A DNA stretch of 64,000 nt from Denitrovibrio sp. (GCA_002869145.1 PKTM01000019.1:1-64000); one strand, 5' to 3'. Positions 24,541-32,271 are shown, counted from the stretch's first letter. Made by a program: numbers and translations. The notes: generated from the letters alone by a model not told the origin.

Positions 24541-24690
24541 GTAGAAATCATGGGTAGGCACGAATCACCTCCGGTATTCTAATTCCCCCCTACGGTGGAA
24601 TTGAATTCGGGGCCAGCCCCGAACCCCAAACACTTGCCGCTTTAGGCGGTCAACAGGCATACGCCTGCAAGATAAAACACATAAAAAGGA
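24541..24690 (+). other. oriT: Candidate origin of transfer (oriT)
   Basis: This 150-bp stretch is markedly GC-richer than its surroundings and packed with inverted repeats. They are AATTCC/GGAATT (24581-24602), TTCGGGGC-CA-GCCCCGAA (24606-24623), CCGC/GCGG (24637-24649) and CAGGC-ATAC-GCCTG (24654-24667). It lies immediately upstream of mobC and the relaxase and between divergent operons, the classic place for oriT. The nic site cannot be assigned by eye; the strand near GGTATTCTAATTCCC is a reasonable place to look. Confidence 0.6.
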
Positions 24691-24699
24691 GACCCAGAT

Positions 24700-25131
24700 A
24701 TGAGCGTGAAGCAGAAAAAAACTAAACCCAATTTTGTAGAAGCAGCAAAAAAGTTTAAGAAGACCCAGAGTGCTGGTGTTGAGCGAAAAGAAATAAAAAC
24801 ACGTCAAATTGCTATTAGATTCAACCCGTCTGATTATAGAGCAGTAGAAGAGAAAGCAAAGCACGCCGGAATAACAGTTACTGATTATATGCGTGAGTGT
24901 GTTCTTAGTGGTGAAGTGGTTGATAATAAGCCTGCAGAATTACTTGCTCACCTAGAGACTGAAAAACTATTTCTTCTATCTAAAATGAGCAACAACCTTA
25001 ATCAAATTGCACGTTATTGCAATATCTATAAATCAACAGATATTAGCGTATTAAACTACTTAAAACAAATCCAACAATCTGCCTTTTCCTTAATTCGCAA
25101 AAACACCGGGCAAATAAAGAAAGTGAGTTGA
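24700..25131 (+). CDS. mobC: MobC-like relaxosome protein
   Basis: 143 residues; AAAAGGAGAC precedes ATG 24700. The core matches the plasmid mobilisation MobC family: RQIAIRFNPSDYRAVEEKA, HAGITVTDYMRECVLSG (a ribbon-helix-helix-like DNA-binding unit) and SNNLNQIARYCN in the C-terminal helix. MobC proteins bind oriT and help the relaxase open the strands around nic. The N-terminal 45 residues are very basic. It is 10 bp from the relaxase start and forms an operon with it. The candidate oriT is directly upstream. Confidence 0.85.
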   Translation: MSVKQKKTKPNFVEAAKKFKKTQSAGVERKEIKTRQIAIRFNPSDYRAVEEKAKHAGITVTDYMRECVLSGEVVDNKPAELLAHLETEKLFLLSKMSNNLNQIARYCNIYKSTDISVLNYLKQIQQSAFSLIRKNTGQIKKVS

Positions 25132-25141
25132 GAGGTGAGTT

Positions 25142-28100
25142 ATGATTATTAGGTACAATAAGGATAGCGAAGGAATAATAGAATATCTGAAAACAGGAAA
25201 AATGCAGGGACGAGAACAGCAGCGTGAAGAACTTGATAGACGAGTACATCTGTTGGGTGATTTGGATGTCACTGAGACCATCATAAAGGACATTAAAAAG
25301 AATAAGAGTTGGCAGGACGACGGTTACCTTCATATAACACTTAGTTTTGGCGAAGAGATGTATGAAAAACTCGGCGTGAAACCTAACGGAGATCAAGAGG
25401 ATAATGAGTTTGATATAGGCATTATGAAAAAGATCGCTGAAGAAGCAAAAAGATTTTTTTCTGCCGGCTTTAAAGTTGATGATGTTAACGTTTATGCTGA
25501 AGCTCATATCCCTCGATTGAGGTCATATAAAGATAAAACAACTAGTGAAGAGGTTAGGCGATATCCGCACATCCATATGATAATACCTCAGGTACATTTG
25601 CCCTCTGGAAATAAACTCATTCGGTGCGAAAAGACCAAGAAAGACGAAAGGGAAATGGTCGAAGCTAACGACGCTTTCAAAGAACTTATTAATATAAAAT
25701 ACGGGCTCACATCTCCCAAGACTAATCGCCGCCTATTTAACAATCGAGGTGAAATAATAGGCCGCTATAAAGAAGGAAAAGGTGACATCAAACAGAAACG
25801 ATCAGAGGCTAAAACCCGCATTAATGAAAAGATCATAAATCAGATGAAAGCTGGAAAAATCAGTTCGCAAAATGAGCTAATTAATTACCTCAGCAGACAT
25901 GAAGAAATATCTAAGGTCGAGGTTGCTAGATGGAAAGGCAAAACAAAGTTAAAAGCATACTTAGATTATAAACATGCACCCCTTGTGTTTGATGGCTATA
26001 TGCATCAAACAGAATTCTTCAATGACCCTGAAAAAGACAATATAATAGATCGTCACATAAAGGGCATCTCAAGTGACAACATAGCCGTTGCTACTTCAAA
26101 TTCTCAGCTCAAATCAGATGCTGAGTACCGAAAAATCCTCTCATCTTACTACAAAAAAAGAGGTGCTCAAGTTCGCAAACGTTACCATTCCAGCACTCCT
26201 CCAGCACAGCGCCAGCAAAAACTTAAAGAGCACCTAAAAGAGCACGAGCGCAGCCAGCTCAAAAAGTCCCTTACTCCATCTCAAGCGGATCAGTTCAAAG
26301 AAGCAGCAATAAGAGAATACGATCAGCTCGCTTCTCTCTATAAAGATATGAAGCTCCTTAACGCTTCATCACAAAAACTCTGGGATAACGCTGAGAAGCT
26401 CCGGAATGATCTTTACGGCGGAACCTATCGTTCCCCAAAAGGCAGACCCTTAAAATTAACGGCACCGCCAGCTGACGATTACGGTTCTGATCTCGTTCAA
26501 AATCTGCTAATCGGATCTGCCAATTTACTGCTCTGGACAGCCCGTTGTTTTGCTACAGATGACAAAGGAATAAAGAAAGAGCATCTTGATAATCTTTATA
26601 TCCAGATGAGGAGTATTAAGCTTAAGAAAGAGGAGCTGAAAAGAGAAATAGATAGAATCCGTTCAGAGCAGGCTCAGAGGGAGAAAGAGTCTTATGTAAG
26701 TATGCGCCAGAAACTTGAAAGAGGCGGCAGTATGACTTGCAAGAAAGACTTTAAAACAGCATGTGAGAGAGACCTTACGAAATATGAAAATGCTAAGAAA
26801 ATCGAGATGGTGAGAGACCAAGTTATCAGTATTGGGGCTGACCTTTATCAAGTCGTTGCGAAAGATAGAGAAGGGAGCCTTAAGAGATATAAAAGTCCGG
26901 TCAACGGAGCTGAGCTATATTGTGATGATTTCCTAGGCGAGCTCAAGACAATAAACCTGGATGGGAACGAGATCCTGATCGAACCGAGATCTTCAGAATA
27001 TATATATAAAATGTCAGACATGGTGCCAGTGGATAAATCCGCTTTGAAGAGATGGGATAGCAAATATGAGGAGCAGCAGGTCTGCATTAATGTAGCGTGT
27101 GAGAATGGTGATTATATCTACTTTAAAGACATAAAAGCTGATGATAATACCCAATCTGACTATATACATCTAAATGGTTTTTTAAACTTACCTTGGGATA
27201 GAACGAAAAGTAGCTGGGTTAATAACATATGCAATTTGCCGAGACTTGATCAAGGTGAGGAATATATAGAACCAGATATTCTTAAAGGTAAAAAGTTGGA
27301 GTTGCCTTCAGCCGTGGATGATCTCGAAGAGTACTTTACTCGAGCAGAAAGGTCTGCTAAATACAAACAGGCAGCACCGGAGGTTCAGGAAGAGATTAGA
27401 AAAAAGAGCCAGCTGTTTTGGGCAATTTACAGGTGCGAGATCCCCGATGAGATTTTAATGGATTATCTAATAAAGCCTAATAGATATCAAGGTACGGTGA
27501 CGTATGAAAGGCCGGATCTCGGCTATAAGATAGTTGACAGAGGCGACAGAATTGCACTTGCCGGAGAAACAGTAGATATTGAGAAACAGGTACGCCTGAT
27601 GTTTGAAATAGCACTTAAAAAAGGGTGGAAGCTGGAGTTGATACATCCGCTGCCGGAGTCGACAGATGAGTTTGCAGATGCTCTTTATAAAGTTCAAGAA
27701 GAGCTGCTTACAGAGCAAACTGATGAAATGTTTAATCTGGAAAAAGAGGCGGTGCCGGAGTTGGAAGAGGGTGTAGAGATTAAGCAGTCAAAGTGGAAAG
27801 AGAGGGGGCTAGAGAAAAATCCTGAGCGGTATAGGAATAAGAATAGTGCACAAGCTAAACTTGATAGATATGAGGAGGTTCAAAGTTTAGAGGATAATAA
27901 AAGATTCCTTAAGGTCATTAAAGAGACTCTGGATCCGCAGGTGTGCCTGGATTATGCCACTGTTAAGTATGGGCTGAATAAAGAGACGTACAAAATAAAT
28001 GGCAGGTATATTATTCATAACAATAAGAAATATAATATCGTCGACTTCTTCTCAAAGCACTGTCAGATGAGGTTTCAAGACGTAACTCCGTTGCTGAAAG

Positions 28101-28168
28101 AGATCAGCAAGGATAACTTTGTGATGCCTGAGCCTGGGGATTTTGAAATAGATCTGTCTGAGCAATAA
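25142..28168 (+). CDS. Conjugal relaxase/mobilisation protein, 1008 aa
   Basis: The N-terminal 250 residues form an HUH-type relaxase. They include GYLHITLSFGEEMYEKLG, a long helix with FFSAGFKVDDVNVYAEAHIPR, and the metal-binding histidines in RRYPHIHMIIPQVHLPSGN (about residue 143). N-terminal tyrosines (YNKD, EYLKTG) are possible nicking residues. It should nick oriT, stay bound to the 5' end and pilot the strand into a host conjugation pore. The middle (350-560) is basic coiled coil; the C-terminal 400 residues have no recognised helicase or primase motifs. The family is distant from RSF1010 MobA, and I cannot assign a MOB class with confidence. No coupling protein or pore genes are nearby. 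Confidence 0.8.
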   Translation: MIIRYNKDSEGIIEYLKTGKMQGREQQREELDRRVHLLGDLDVTETIIKDIKKNKSWQDDGYLHITLSFGEEMYEKLGVKPNGDQEDNEFDIGIMKKIAEEAKRFFSAGFKVDDVNVYAEAHIPRLRSYKDKTTSEEVRRYPHIHMIIPQVHLPSGNKLIRCEKTKKDEREMVEANDAFKELINIKYGLTSPKTNRRLFNNRGEIIGRYKEGKGDIKQKRSEAKTRINEKIINQMKAGKISSQNELINYLSRHEEISKVEVARWKGKTKLKAYLDYKHAPLVFDGYMHQTEFFNDPEKDNIIDRHIKGISSDNIAVATSNSQLKSDAEYRKILSSYYKKRGAQVRKRYHSSTPPAQRQQKLKEHLKEHERSQLKKSLTPSQADQFKEAAIREYDQLASLYKDMKLLNASSQKLWDNAEKLRNDLYGGTYRSPKGRPLKLTAPPADDYGSDLVQNLLIGSANLLLWTARCFATDDKGIKKEHLDNLYIQMRSIKLKKEELKREIDRIRSEQAQREKESYVSMRQKLERGGSMTCKKDFKTACERDLTKYENAKKIEMVRDQVISIGADLYQVVAKDREGSLKRYKSPVNGAELYCDDFLGELKTINLDGNEILIEPRSSEYIYKMSDMVPVDKSALKRWDSKYEEQQVCINVACENGDYIYFKDIKADDNTQSDYIHLNGFLNLPWDRTKSSWVNNICNLPRLDQGEEYIEPDILKGKKLELPSAVDDLEEYFTRAERSAKYKQAAPEVQEEIRKKSQLFWAIYRCEIPDEILMDYLIKPNRYQGTVTYERPDLGYKIVDRGDRIALAGETVDIEKQVRLMFEIALKKGWKLELIHPLPESTDEFADALYKVQEELLTEQTDEMFNLEKEAVPELEEGVEIKQSKWKERGLEKNPERYRNKNSAQAKLDRYEEVQSLEDNKRFLKVIKETLDPQVCLDYATVKYGLNKETYKINGRYIIHNNKKYNIVDFFSKHCQMRFQDVTPLLKEISKDNFVMPEPGDFEIDLSEQ

Positions 28169-28223
28169 AAGAACAAATAAAAACCTTTACCGAGCCTTGG
28201 GATATTTCATTTATATCACTGAT

Positions 28224-28784
28224 CTAAAATTCAAATAATTTTTGTGAAGAGGCTAAAAAGTTTGAAGCTTTCATGTTGCGATCACTGTCTGTTTCAAAAA
28301 GAGTAATTGTAAATTTGGGGTCAGCTTGCTGCTTTAAATCATCGCCAATTACTTCTTTAATGTCATAAAGACAGTCGTCTTCTCCCATGATTTTAGTCAT
28401 AAGGTCTTGCTTGTGAATGTCTTTATCTAGCACATAGTCAAACTGGTCAACTGTAAAATATATATCATCGTAGTTTCCGCTATTTCTACTTATTGCAAAT
28501 TCAATAATCGCATCAGAGTATACTGTTTCAAAAATTAGGTATATTTTATTAGCCTCTACGATAAATTTGTTTTCAACTTTAATATTTTTTTCAAACTCTT
28601 CTTCTATATAAGTGATACCTTCTACTACAACAGTGTTTTCAAAACTGTTTATTTTGTCAGTGAAGCCGTCAGTGTTTTTTGAATTATACAAAGCTTTTAT
28701 TTCAGCTGCCTCGGATTCGTTTATTTCTTTTATTTCATAAACCACATATTCAGTGTTTATATAAAAATCAAAAGATTTATTCAT
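28224..28784 (-). CDS. Hypothetical acidic protein, last gene of the leftward cargo cluster
   Basis: 186 residues, acidic, alternating strands and helices (MNKSFDFYINTEYVVYEIKE, NKIYLIFETVYSDAIIEF). AAGGAGGGC lies before its ATG at 28784. It has no GPGM tail, ending in SSQKLFEF, so it is a neighbour rather than a member of the tailed set at 29.1-31.8 kb. No family is recognised. Its promoter region (28,785-29,010) contains a CCGCCT/AGGCGG hairpin at 28,863-28,880 and one copy of a structured dispersed repeat. Confidence 0.6.
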   Translation of the reverse strand: MNKSFDFYINTEYVVYEIKEINESEAAEIKALYNSKNTDGFTDKINSFENTVVVEGITYIEEEFEKNIKVENKFIVEANKIYLIFETVYSDAIIEFAISRNSGNYDDIYFTVDQFDYVLDKDIHKQDLMTKIMGEDDCLYDIKEVIGDDLKQQADPKFTITLFETDSDRNMKASNFLASSQKLFEF

Positions 28785-28882
28785 TATTCTGCCCTCCTTA
28801 ATAACTTGTATTATAAATGATATATATAAAATTCCAACAATAAAAAATTGATTTAATAGGTGCCGCCTTATTTGAGGCGGTG

Positions 28883-28931
28883 AACTCAGAAAAAATTAAG
28901 CTGCGCTATCAATAAGCGCTCGCTAGCTCGC
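28883..28931 (-). repeat. Dispersed structured repeat, copy 1 (inverted)
   Basis: The minus strand reads GCGAGCTAGCGAGCGCTTAT, then TGATAGCGCAGCTTAA and TTTTTTCTGAGTT. The same sequence in plus orientation is at 39,461-39,511 and, with a diverged left part, at 34,358-34,393. It can fold as GCGCT(TATTGAT)AGCGC. The last 15 bases also occur twice, inverted, in the oriV-like region. Confidence 0.8.
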
Positions 28932-29010
28932 AGAAAAATCCGGATTGTATAAACTATTTTTCATCTATATATCTTTCACTATTTAATTCGTGAATATAAT
29001 AAGGATAAAA

Positions 29011-29055
29011 ATAACGATTGTTATTTAGAAAATATTCTAAATATTATTCATGAAC
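29011..29055 (-). repeat. Dispersed double-palindrome repeat, copy 2
   Basis: ATAACGATTGTTAT (29011-29024) is joined to TTTAGAAAATATTCTAAA (29024-29041) and TTATTCATGAAC. It lies 3' of the tailed gene at 29,101, just beyond that gene's terminator hairpin, as does copy 3 behind the next cassette. Confidence 0.8.
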
Positions 29056-29062
29056 AAAAAAA

Positions 29063-29078
29063 GGCAGCCGAAGCTGCC
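29063..29078 (-). terminator. Terminator of the 29,101 gene
   Basis: On the minus strand GGCAGC-TTCG-GCTGCC is followed by seven T. The same hairpin follows the next gene (29,892-29,907). There a base change gives a G-U pair only in the minus-strand RNA, supporting function as a minus-strand RNA hairpin. Confidence 0.8.
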
Positions 29079-29100
29079 TGTTTGTTCCATAATCTCTGTA

Positions 29101-29679
29101 TTACATTCCAGGGCCTGAGATTTCTTCTTCATATTCTAGTCCTGCTTTTTTGTTTAGTCGCTCTCGAATGCGTTGAATGTCTGCTTCAGATTTTTCTCCA
29201 AGGTCTGTTGCGTGAACAGCTCTAGTATTAAGATTGGATAGTTTTTGAGTTAAGTTATCAATTATGTTGTCAGCCTTATTTTCATCTAGTTCTGTAGAAA
29301 ATATATATTTATTTAGTTTTGAAGAATATGCGTTTGATACTATATCATTCACTGAAATATATCTATGTCCCATCTCATCGTTTTTATCAGCAAATACACA
29401 TTTTTGGTCAGTATCAAGCACGCAAGCTTCTATATCTATATAGTATATATATCTATCACTGTCTAATGCTTCTTGAGCTGTGATATAACTCTCTGCACCT
29501 GCAAGTATTTCTACATCATTGTTTTCTGATTTGGCATAAATGAGCGTCTCCAGCGGTATTTCATCAATTATGCACGAAATATTATCAGCAATTTGATCTG
29601 CAGATATTTCTTCGTTGAAAAGATTCATTTTTTGTGTGCTGTTAGCTAATTCTTCGATTGAATATGCTGTTCTGTTCAT
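29101..29679 (-). CDS. Tailed cassette protein A (ends SGPGM)
   Basis: 192 residues, acidic. A middle segment, IPLETLIYAKSENNDVEI followed by LAGAESYITAQEAL, faintly recalls the ParB/DUF262 fold but lacks its arginine. A basic helix with AVHATDLGEKSEADIQRIRE follows, then YEEEISGPGM as the last residues. That ending is shared with proteins B and C and more loosely with D. The bodies do not resemble one another. The start has AAGGAGAATTAAG, and the leader carries a GCC-GAGA-GGC hairpin. The promoter is nearly identical to that of protein D. No signal peptide. The shared tail suggests recognition by a common partner, such as a protease, chaperone or export factor; this is inferred. Confidence 0.75.
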   Translation of the reverse strand: MNRTAYSIEELANSTQKMNLFNEEISADQIADNISCIIDEIPLETLIYAKSENNDVEILAGAESYITAQEALDSDRYIYYIDIEACVLDTDQKCVFADKNDEMGHRYISVNDIVSNAYSSKLNKYIFSTELDENKADNIIDNLTQKLSNLNTRAVHATDLGEKSEADIQRIRERLNKKAGLEYEEEISGPGM

Positions 29680-29699
29680 CTTAATTCTCCTTTGCCTCT

Positions 29700-29819
29700 C
29701 GGCTTTTTATTATTTTCTATACTTTATATATAACTAAAATATTCAGTTCCGTTCCTTTAAAATGCATATTTCTCAATATTTTATGCATTTTTTGCTGGTA
29801 TTTTTACCAGATAAAAATC
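29700..29819 (-). repeat. 120-bp duplicated promoter region, copy 1
   Basis: It matches 31,840-31,959 at 119 of 120 positions by my reading. In minus orientation it contains CTGGTAAAAATACCAG (palindrome, 29795-29810), the inverted pair AAATGCATA/TATGCATTT (29760-29790), the ATTTTAGTTATATATAAAG promoter motif (29721-29740) and the start of the leader hairpin. It drives protein A here and protein D at the other copy. Confidence 0.9.
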
Positions 29820-29840
29820 AGTGATATAATCAAAATAAAA

Positions 29841-29871
29841 ATAACGATTGTTATTTAGAAAGTATTCTAAA
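29841..29871 (-). repeat. Dispersed double-palindrome repeat, copy 3
   Basis: ATAACGATTGTTAT (29841-29854) plus TTTAGAAAGTATTCTAAA (29854-29871), then ATATTATTCATGAAC. It lies between the 3' hairpin of protein B and the promoter of protein A. Confidence 0.8.
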
Positions 29872-29891
29872 TATTATTCATGAACAAAAAA

Positions 29892-29907
29892 GGCAACCGA
29901 AGCTGCC
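29892..29907 (-). terminator. Terminator of the 29,934 gene
   Basis: The minus-strand RNA reads GGCAGC-UUCG-GUUGCC followed by U residues. The A-C mismatch seen on the plus strand is a G-U wobble in the minus RNA. Confidence 0.75.
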
Positions 29908-29933
29908 TATTTGTTCCACAGTGTCCTCTGGGC

Positions 29934-30281
29934 TTACATTCCAGGGCCTGTGGGCTCGTTATCATGCTCTCCTAAGCCAAAGCTAGTTAGAACCTCGCTT
30001 GGGTGACTTTCAAGGTATTTATAAAGAAACTGGTCTACAAATTCCTGTGGCTCACTTAGAGCTCTCTTTGCCTCTTCTGGAATTAACTGTATGTCTTTAA
30101 CATCATCATAGATGTGTAACACAAGTACAAGATTACCTCTGCTGTACTTTTCCGTGTTCTCAATAATCTTATAAAGTCTTGCGTAGCCAATGCTTATCCC
30201 GCCATTAAAGTCTGGATCAGAGTCTCTGCCTGCAATAATTTCTCCGTGTTCTTCAAAAAAAGATTTCTGTTTAAAGCTCAT
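29934..30281 (-). CDS. Tailed cassette protein B (ends TGPGM)
   Basis: 115 residues, acidic, alpha/beta (GGISIGYARLYKIIENTEKY, NLVLVLHIYDDVKDIQLIPE), with the C-terminus EHDNEPTGPGM. GAGGAGAATT precedes the ATG at 30281. Its leader has its own hairpin (GCCC...GGGC) at the place where the neighbouring leaders have GCC-GAGA-GGC: the base pairs differ but the fold is kept. No family is recognised. It is the third gene in transcription order (D, C, B, A). Codon use and AT content match the cluster. Confidence 0.7.
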   Translation of the reverse strand: MSFKQKSFFEEHGEIIAGRDSDPDFNGGISIGYARLYKIIENTEKYSRGNLVLVLHIYDDVKDIQLIPEEAKRALSEPQEFVDQFLYKYLESHPSEVLTSFGLGEHDNEPTGPGM

Positions 30282-30334
30282 TTTAATTCTCCTCGCCCTT
30301 ATTTCCCGGGCTTAATATGTTTTTGTATTCAACA

Positions 30335-30354
30335 GGGGCAGCCTCAGCCACCCC
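30335..30354 (-). terminator. Hairpin downstream of cassette C
   Basis: Minus RNA GGGGUGGC-UGAG-GCUGCCCC, with two G-U pairs. The same hairpin is found after cassette D (31,020-31,039). The trailing T-run is weak, so it may be a processing or attenuating structure rather than a full terminator. Confidence 0.6.
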
Positions 30355-30381
30355 CATTTATATTTTTTAACTTGTTAGTAT

Positions 30382-30975
30382 TTACATCCCGGGGCCGGTG
30401 GGTTCTTCTTCAGATTTAGGCTCCTCAAATTTGGGTAGCATGTCTAGTGCATACTCAATTTCATTAATGAGTTCTCTATCTTCGCAATAGTCTGAGTCTG
30501 TCCAGTCATCAATATCAATTTCAAAAATATCCGGATTAGCAGCCATTTCAGTTTTGAGTTTGTCCTCATCACCTAATATTTCGTGATAAGAGAGATACCC
30601 ACTATAATCACGACCTTGTTTCTTGCTAGCATAGTAATCATATTTCACCTCATTGATCTTTCCTGCAAGATAATCTTCAAGCGGATTTTCGCTTACATGT
30701 TTCTCTTCAAGCCGTTTCAACTCAGCTTTAAGTACTGCTCTCATAGCAACTTCAACAGACATAATTGATTTGTCCAGGTCAATCTTAAAACTGACTCCAG
30801 GTTTTAAATTTTTGTCAGCAAGTTTTTCACCGTCTTCGCAGTAGATGTGTTCATAAGTGTTGATATGTGTTTTGTAGTCACAACTAGAGAATGTATCGCC
30901 CAACTCGTGATTATCATATATATATACTTCGAACGCCCAGCACTCATACCCTTTTCTTGTTTCTAAAGTTTTCAT
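30382..30975 (-). CDS. Tailed cassette protein C (ends TGPGM)
   Basis: 197 residues, acidic in the C-terminal half. An N-terminal beta-rich part (CWAFEVYIYDNHELGDTFSS) is followed by PGVSFKIDLDKSIMSVEVAM, a helical region and EEPKSEEEPTGPGM. AAGGAGAATTAAG precedes the ATG at 30975, with the same GCC-GAGA-GGC leader hairpin as cassette A. The body has no resemblance I can see to A, B or D, while the ends do. No enzyme motifs, signal peptide or membrane helices. Confidence 0.7.
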   Translation of the reverse strand: MKTLETRKGYECWAFEVYIYDNHELGDTFSSCDYKTHINTYEHIYCEDGEKLADKNLKPGVSFKIDLDKSIMSVEVAMRAVLKAELKRLEEKHVSENPLEDYLAGKINEVKYDYYASKKQGRDYSGYLSYHEILGDEDKLKTEMAANPDIFEIDIDDWTDSDYCEDRELINEIEYALDMLPKFEEPKSEEEPTGPGM

Positions 30976-31019
30976 CTTAATTCTCCTTTGCCTCTCGGCT
31001 TTTTATTATTGTTTTTAAA

Positions 31020-31039
31020 GGGGCAGCCTCAGCCACCCC
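31020..31039 (-). terminator. Hairpin downstream of cassette D
   Basis: A repeat of the GGGGUGGC-UGAG-GCUGCCCC hairpin seen after cassette C, here followed by CUUU. It lies between the D stop and the C leader. Confidence 0.6.
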
Positions 31040-31065
31040 CTTTGTTTTTTAGCTTGTTGAGTTAT

Positions 31066-31818
31066 TTACATCCCGAGGTCTGAGATTTCTTCTTCTCGCA
31101 GCTGCTCATTAAAGAGCCTGAAAGCACCACTAAACGATCTCGCAGAAACTCCGCCTCGGCGTATCCAATAGTTATTCTCTTTGCAGTATTCACTAATTTC
31201 ATAGATTTCATAGACGTCTTCTTTGTCGTTCAGAGACATCTTTAAAGCCTTGTCAACTCTAAAGTCACTAAAAAGGTCTTTAAAATATTTTGTAGAATTA
31301 GTGTCTCGCTCATCATATTTTTTATCAGCATCTTCATCGATATTGTCATACAAACCAAGGTTTTCATAAATTTTAAAAAATGGATTTCTTTCGTCCATTT
31401 TTGTTTCGTTAAAGCGTTCTTCAACACTTTTAATTATTAGTTTGTGACCTTTTGTATCTAAGTACTTATTCATCGCATTAAGAAGTGTTTTTTTGTTTTT
31501 AAAACCTTCTACTCCTTCTGTTGTTTCAAGTGATTCATCTACAAAATCAAGATATTCAACTTTGCAAAAAACCCTGTCAATATGATCGAGAAGGATAGTG
31601 CTGTTAACTGTAAGTTTTTCATTATTTTCATGTTTTAGTTTCATAGTTAAAAGAACCCAGGGCAAATCTTTTTCAAAATAGTTGTTCATTTCGAAATCTT
31701 TAATTTCGTAAGTAATCTTCTTTCCTGCCTCTGTTGTAAGTGTGACTGTTTCAGCTGTCGCTTCTGCCTTGTTGTTTTTCTTCTCTTTTTGATTGTTGAT
31801 TACATCGTTTAAACTCAT
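31066..31818 (-). CDS. Tailed cassette protein D (ends SDLGM)
   Basis: 250 residues, first gene of the tailed cluster. A lysine-rich N-terminus (NNQKEKKNNKAEATAE) is followed by beta-rich sequence (VTLTTEAGKKITYEIKDF, WVLLTMKLKHENNEKLTV), a charged helical region and RRGGVSARSFSGAFRLFNEQ. It then ends LREEEISDLGM, a diverged form of the EEEISGPGM tail. The stop-codon context matches cassette C. AAGGAGAATC precedes the ATG at 31818, and the leader hairpin here is GCCG-AAA-CGGC, a compensated variant. It has the second copy of the 120-bp promoter. Function unknown. Confidence 0.7.
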   Translation of the reverse strand: MSLNDVINNQKEKKNNKAEATAETVTLTTEAGKKITYEIKDFEMNNYFEKDLPWVLLTMKLKHENNEKLTVNSTILLDHIDRVFCKVEYLDFVDESLETTEGVEGFKNKKTLLNAMNKYLDTKGHKLIIKSVEERFNETKMDERNPFFKIYENLGLYDNIDEDADKKYDERDTNSTKYFKDLFSDFRVDKALKMSLNDKEDVYEIYEISEYCKENNYWIRRGGVSARSFSGAFRLFNEQLREEEISDLGM

Positions 31819-31839
31819 TGTGATTCTCCTTTGCCGTTT

Positions 31840-31959
31840 CGGCTTTTTATTATTTTCTATACTTTATATATAACTAAAATATTCAGTTCCGTTCCTTTAA
31901 AATGCATATTTCTCAATATTTTATGCATTTTTTACTGGTATTTTTACCAGATAAAAATC
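31840..31959 (-). repeat. 120-bp duplicated promoter region, copy 2
   Basis: It carries the same operators and promoter as 29,700-29,819, with one base difference (T before ACTGGT instead of G). Palindromes lie at 31,900-31,930 and 31,935-31,950. It is positioned to transcribe cassette D. Confidence 0.9.
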
Positions 31960-31973
31960 GTGAATATAAACCT

Positions 31974-32005
31974 GAACATATCCCCAAATACTCAGGGATA
32001 TGCTC
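31974..32005 (-). terminator. Imperfect hairpin after the ribbon-helix-helix gene
   Basis: GAACATATCCCC (31974-31985) and GGGATATGCTC (31995-32005) pair with small mismatches. It lies just after the stop of the 32,017 gene and probably insulates it from the cassette cluster. There is no strong T-run. Confidence 0.5.
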
Positions 32006-32016
32006 ATAGATGAAAC

Positions 32017-32271
32017 TTATTGTTCAGGCTTTATTTTGCAGCACTTCAGAATGAAGTCTGTAAAAGACATGTTGGCATTTCTTGCCAGTTCTTTGACTTG
32101 AGCACACTCATTCTCTGTCATTTTCAAGCTGAGTGACTTTGATCTTTTCGGGCCGTTTTTTTCAGGCCTGCCCGCTTTCGGCTTGTCTTCAAGTGTTCCA
32201 CTATTTTTCAAAATATTAAGAACTGCTTTTGTGTCGTCTGTTGTGTTGTTTGTGTTGTTTACATTTTTCAT
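32017..32271 (-). CDS. Ribbon-helix-helix protein, probable centromere-binding partner of ParA
   Basis: 84 residues. The N-terminal 35 residues are polar and disordered. GRPEKNGPKRSKSLSLKMTE then leads into an RHH-like unit with ECAQVKELARNANMSFTDFI. Small RHH proteins encoded directly after a Walker-type ParA act as ParB-equivalents in type Ib partition: they bind repeats upstream of or within the cassette and stimulate ParA ATPase. The 12-bp repeats at 32,320-32,366 lie just upstream of this gene. The assignment rests on order, size and fold signature. Confidence 0.7.
   Translation of the reverse strand: MKNVNNTNNTTDDTKAVLNILKNSGTLEDKPKAGRPEKNGPKRSKSLSLKMTENECAQVKELARNANMSFTDFILKCCKIKPEQ

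Noticed and set aside
24565-24864. Minus-strand ORF over the mobC start
   Set aside because: It is antisense to mobC and the candidate oriT palindromes, has atypical composition and no ribosome site.
25142-28168. TraI-type relaxase-helicase fusion
   Set aside because: No Walker motifs or helicase motifs can be found in the C-terminal 700 residues.
29011-31066. Integron-style gene cassettes with attC sites
   Set aside because: No IntI-type integrase is present, the 3' hairpins read as minus-strand terminators, and the array lacks attC core bases. Cassette-like modularity is kept only as a hypothesis.
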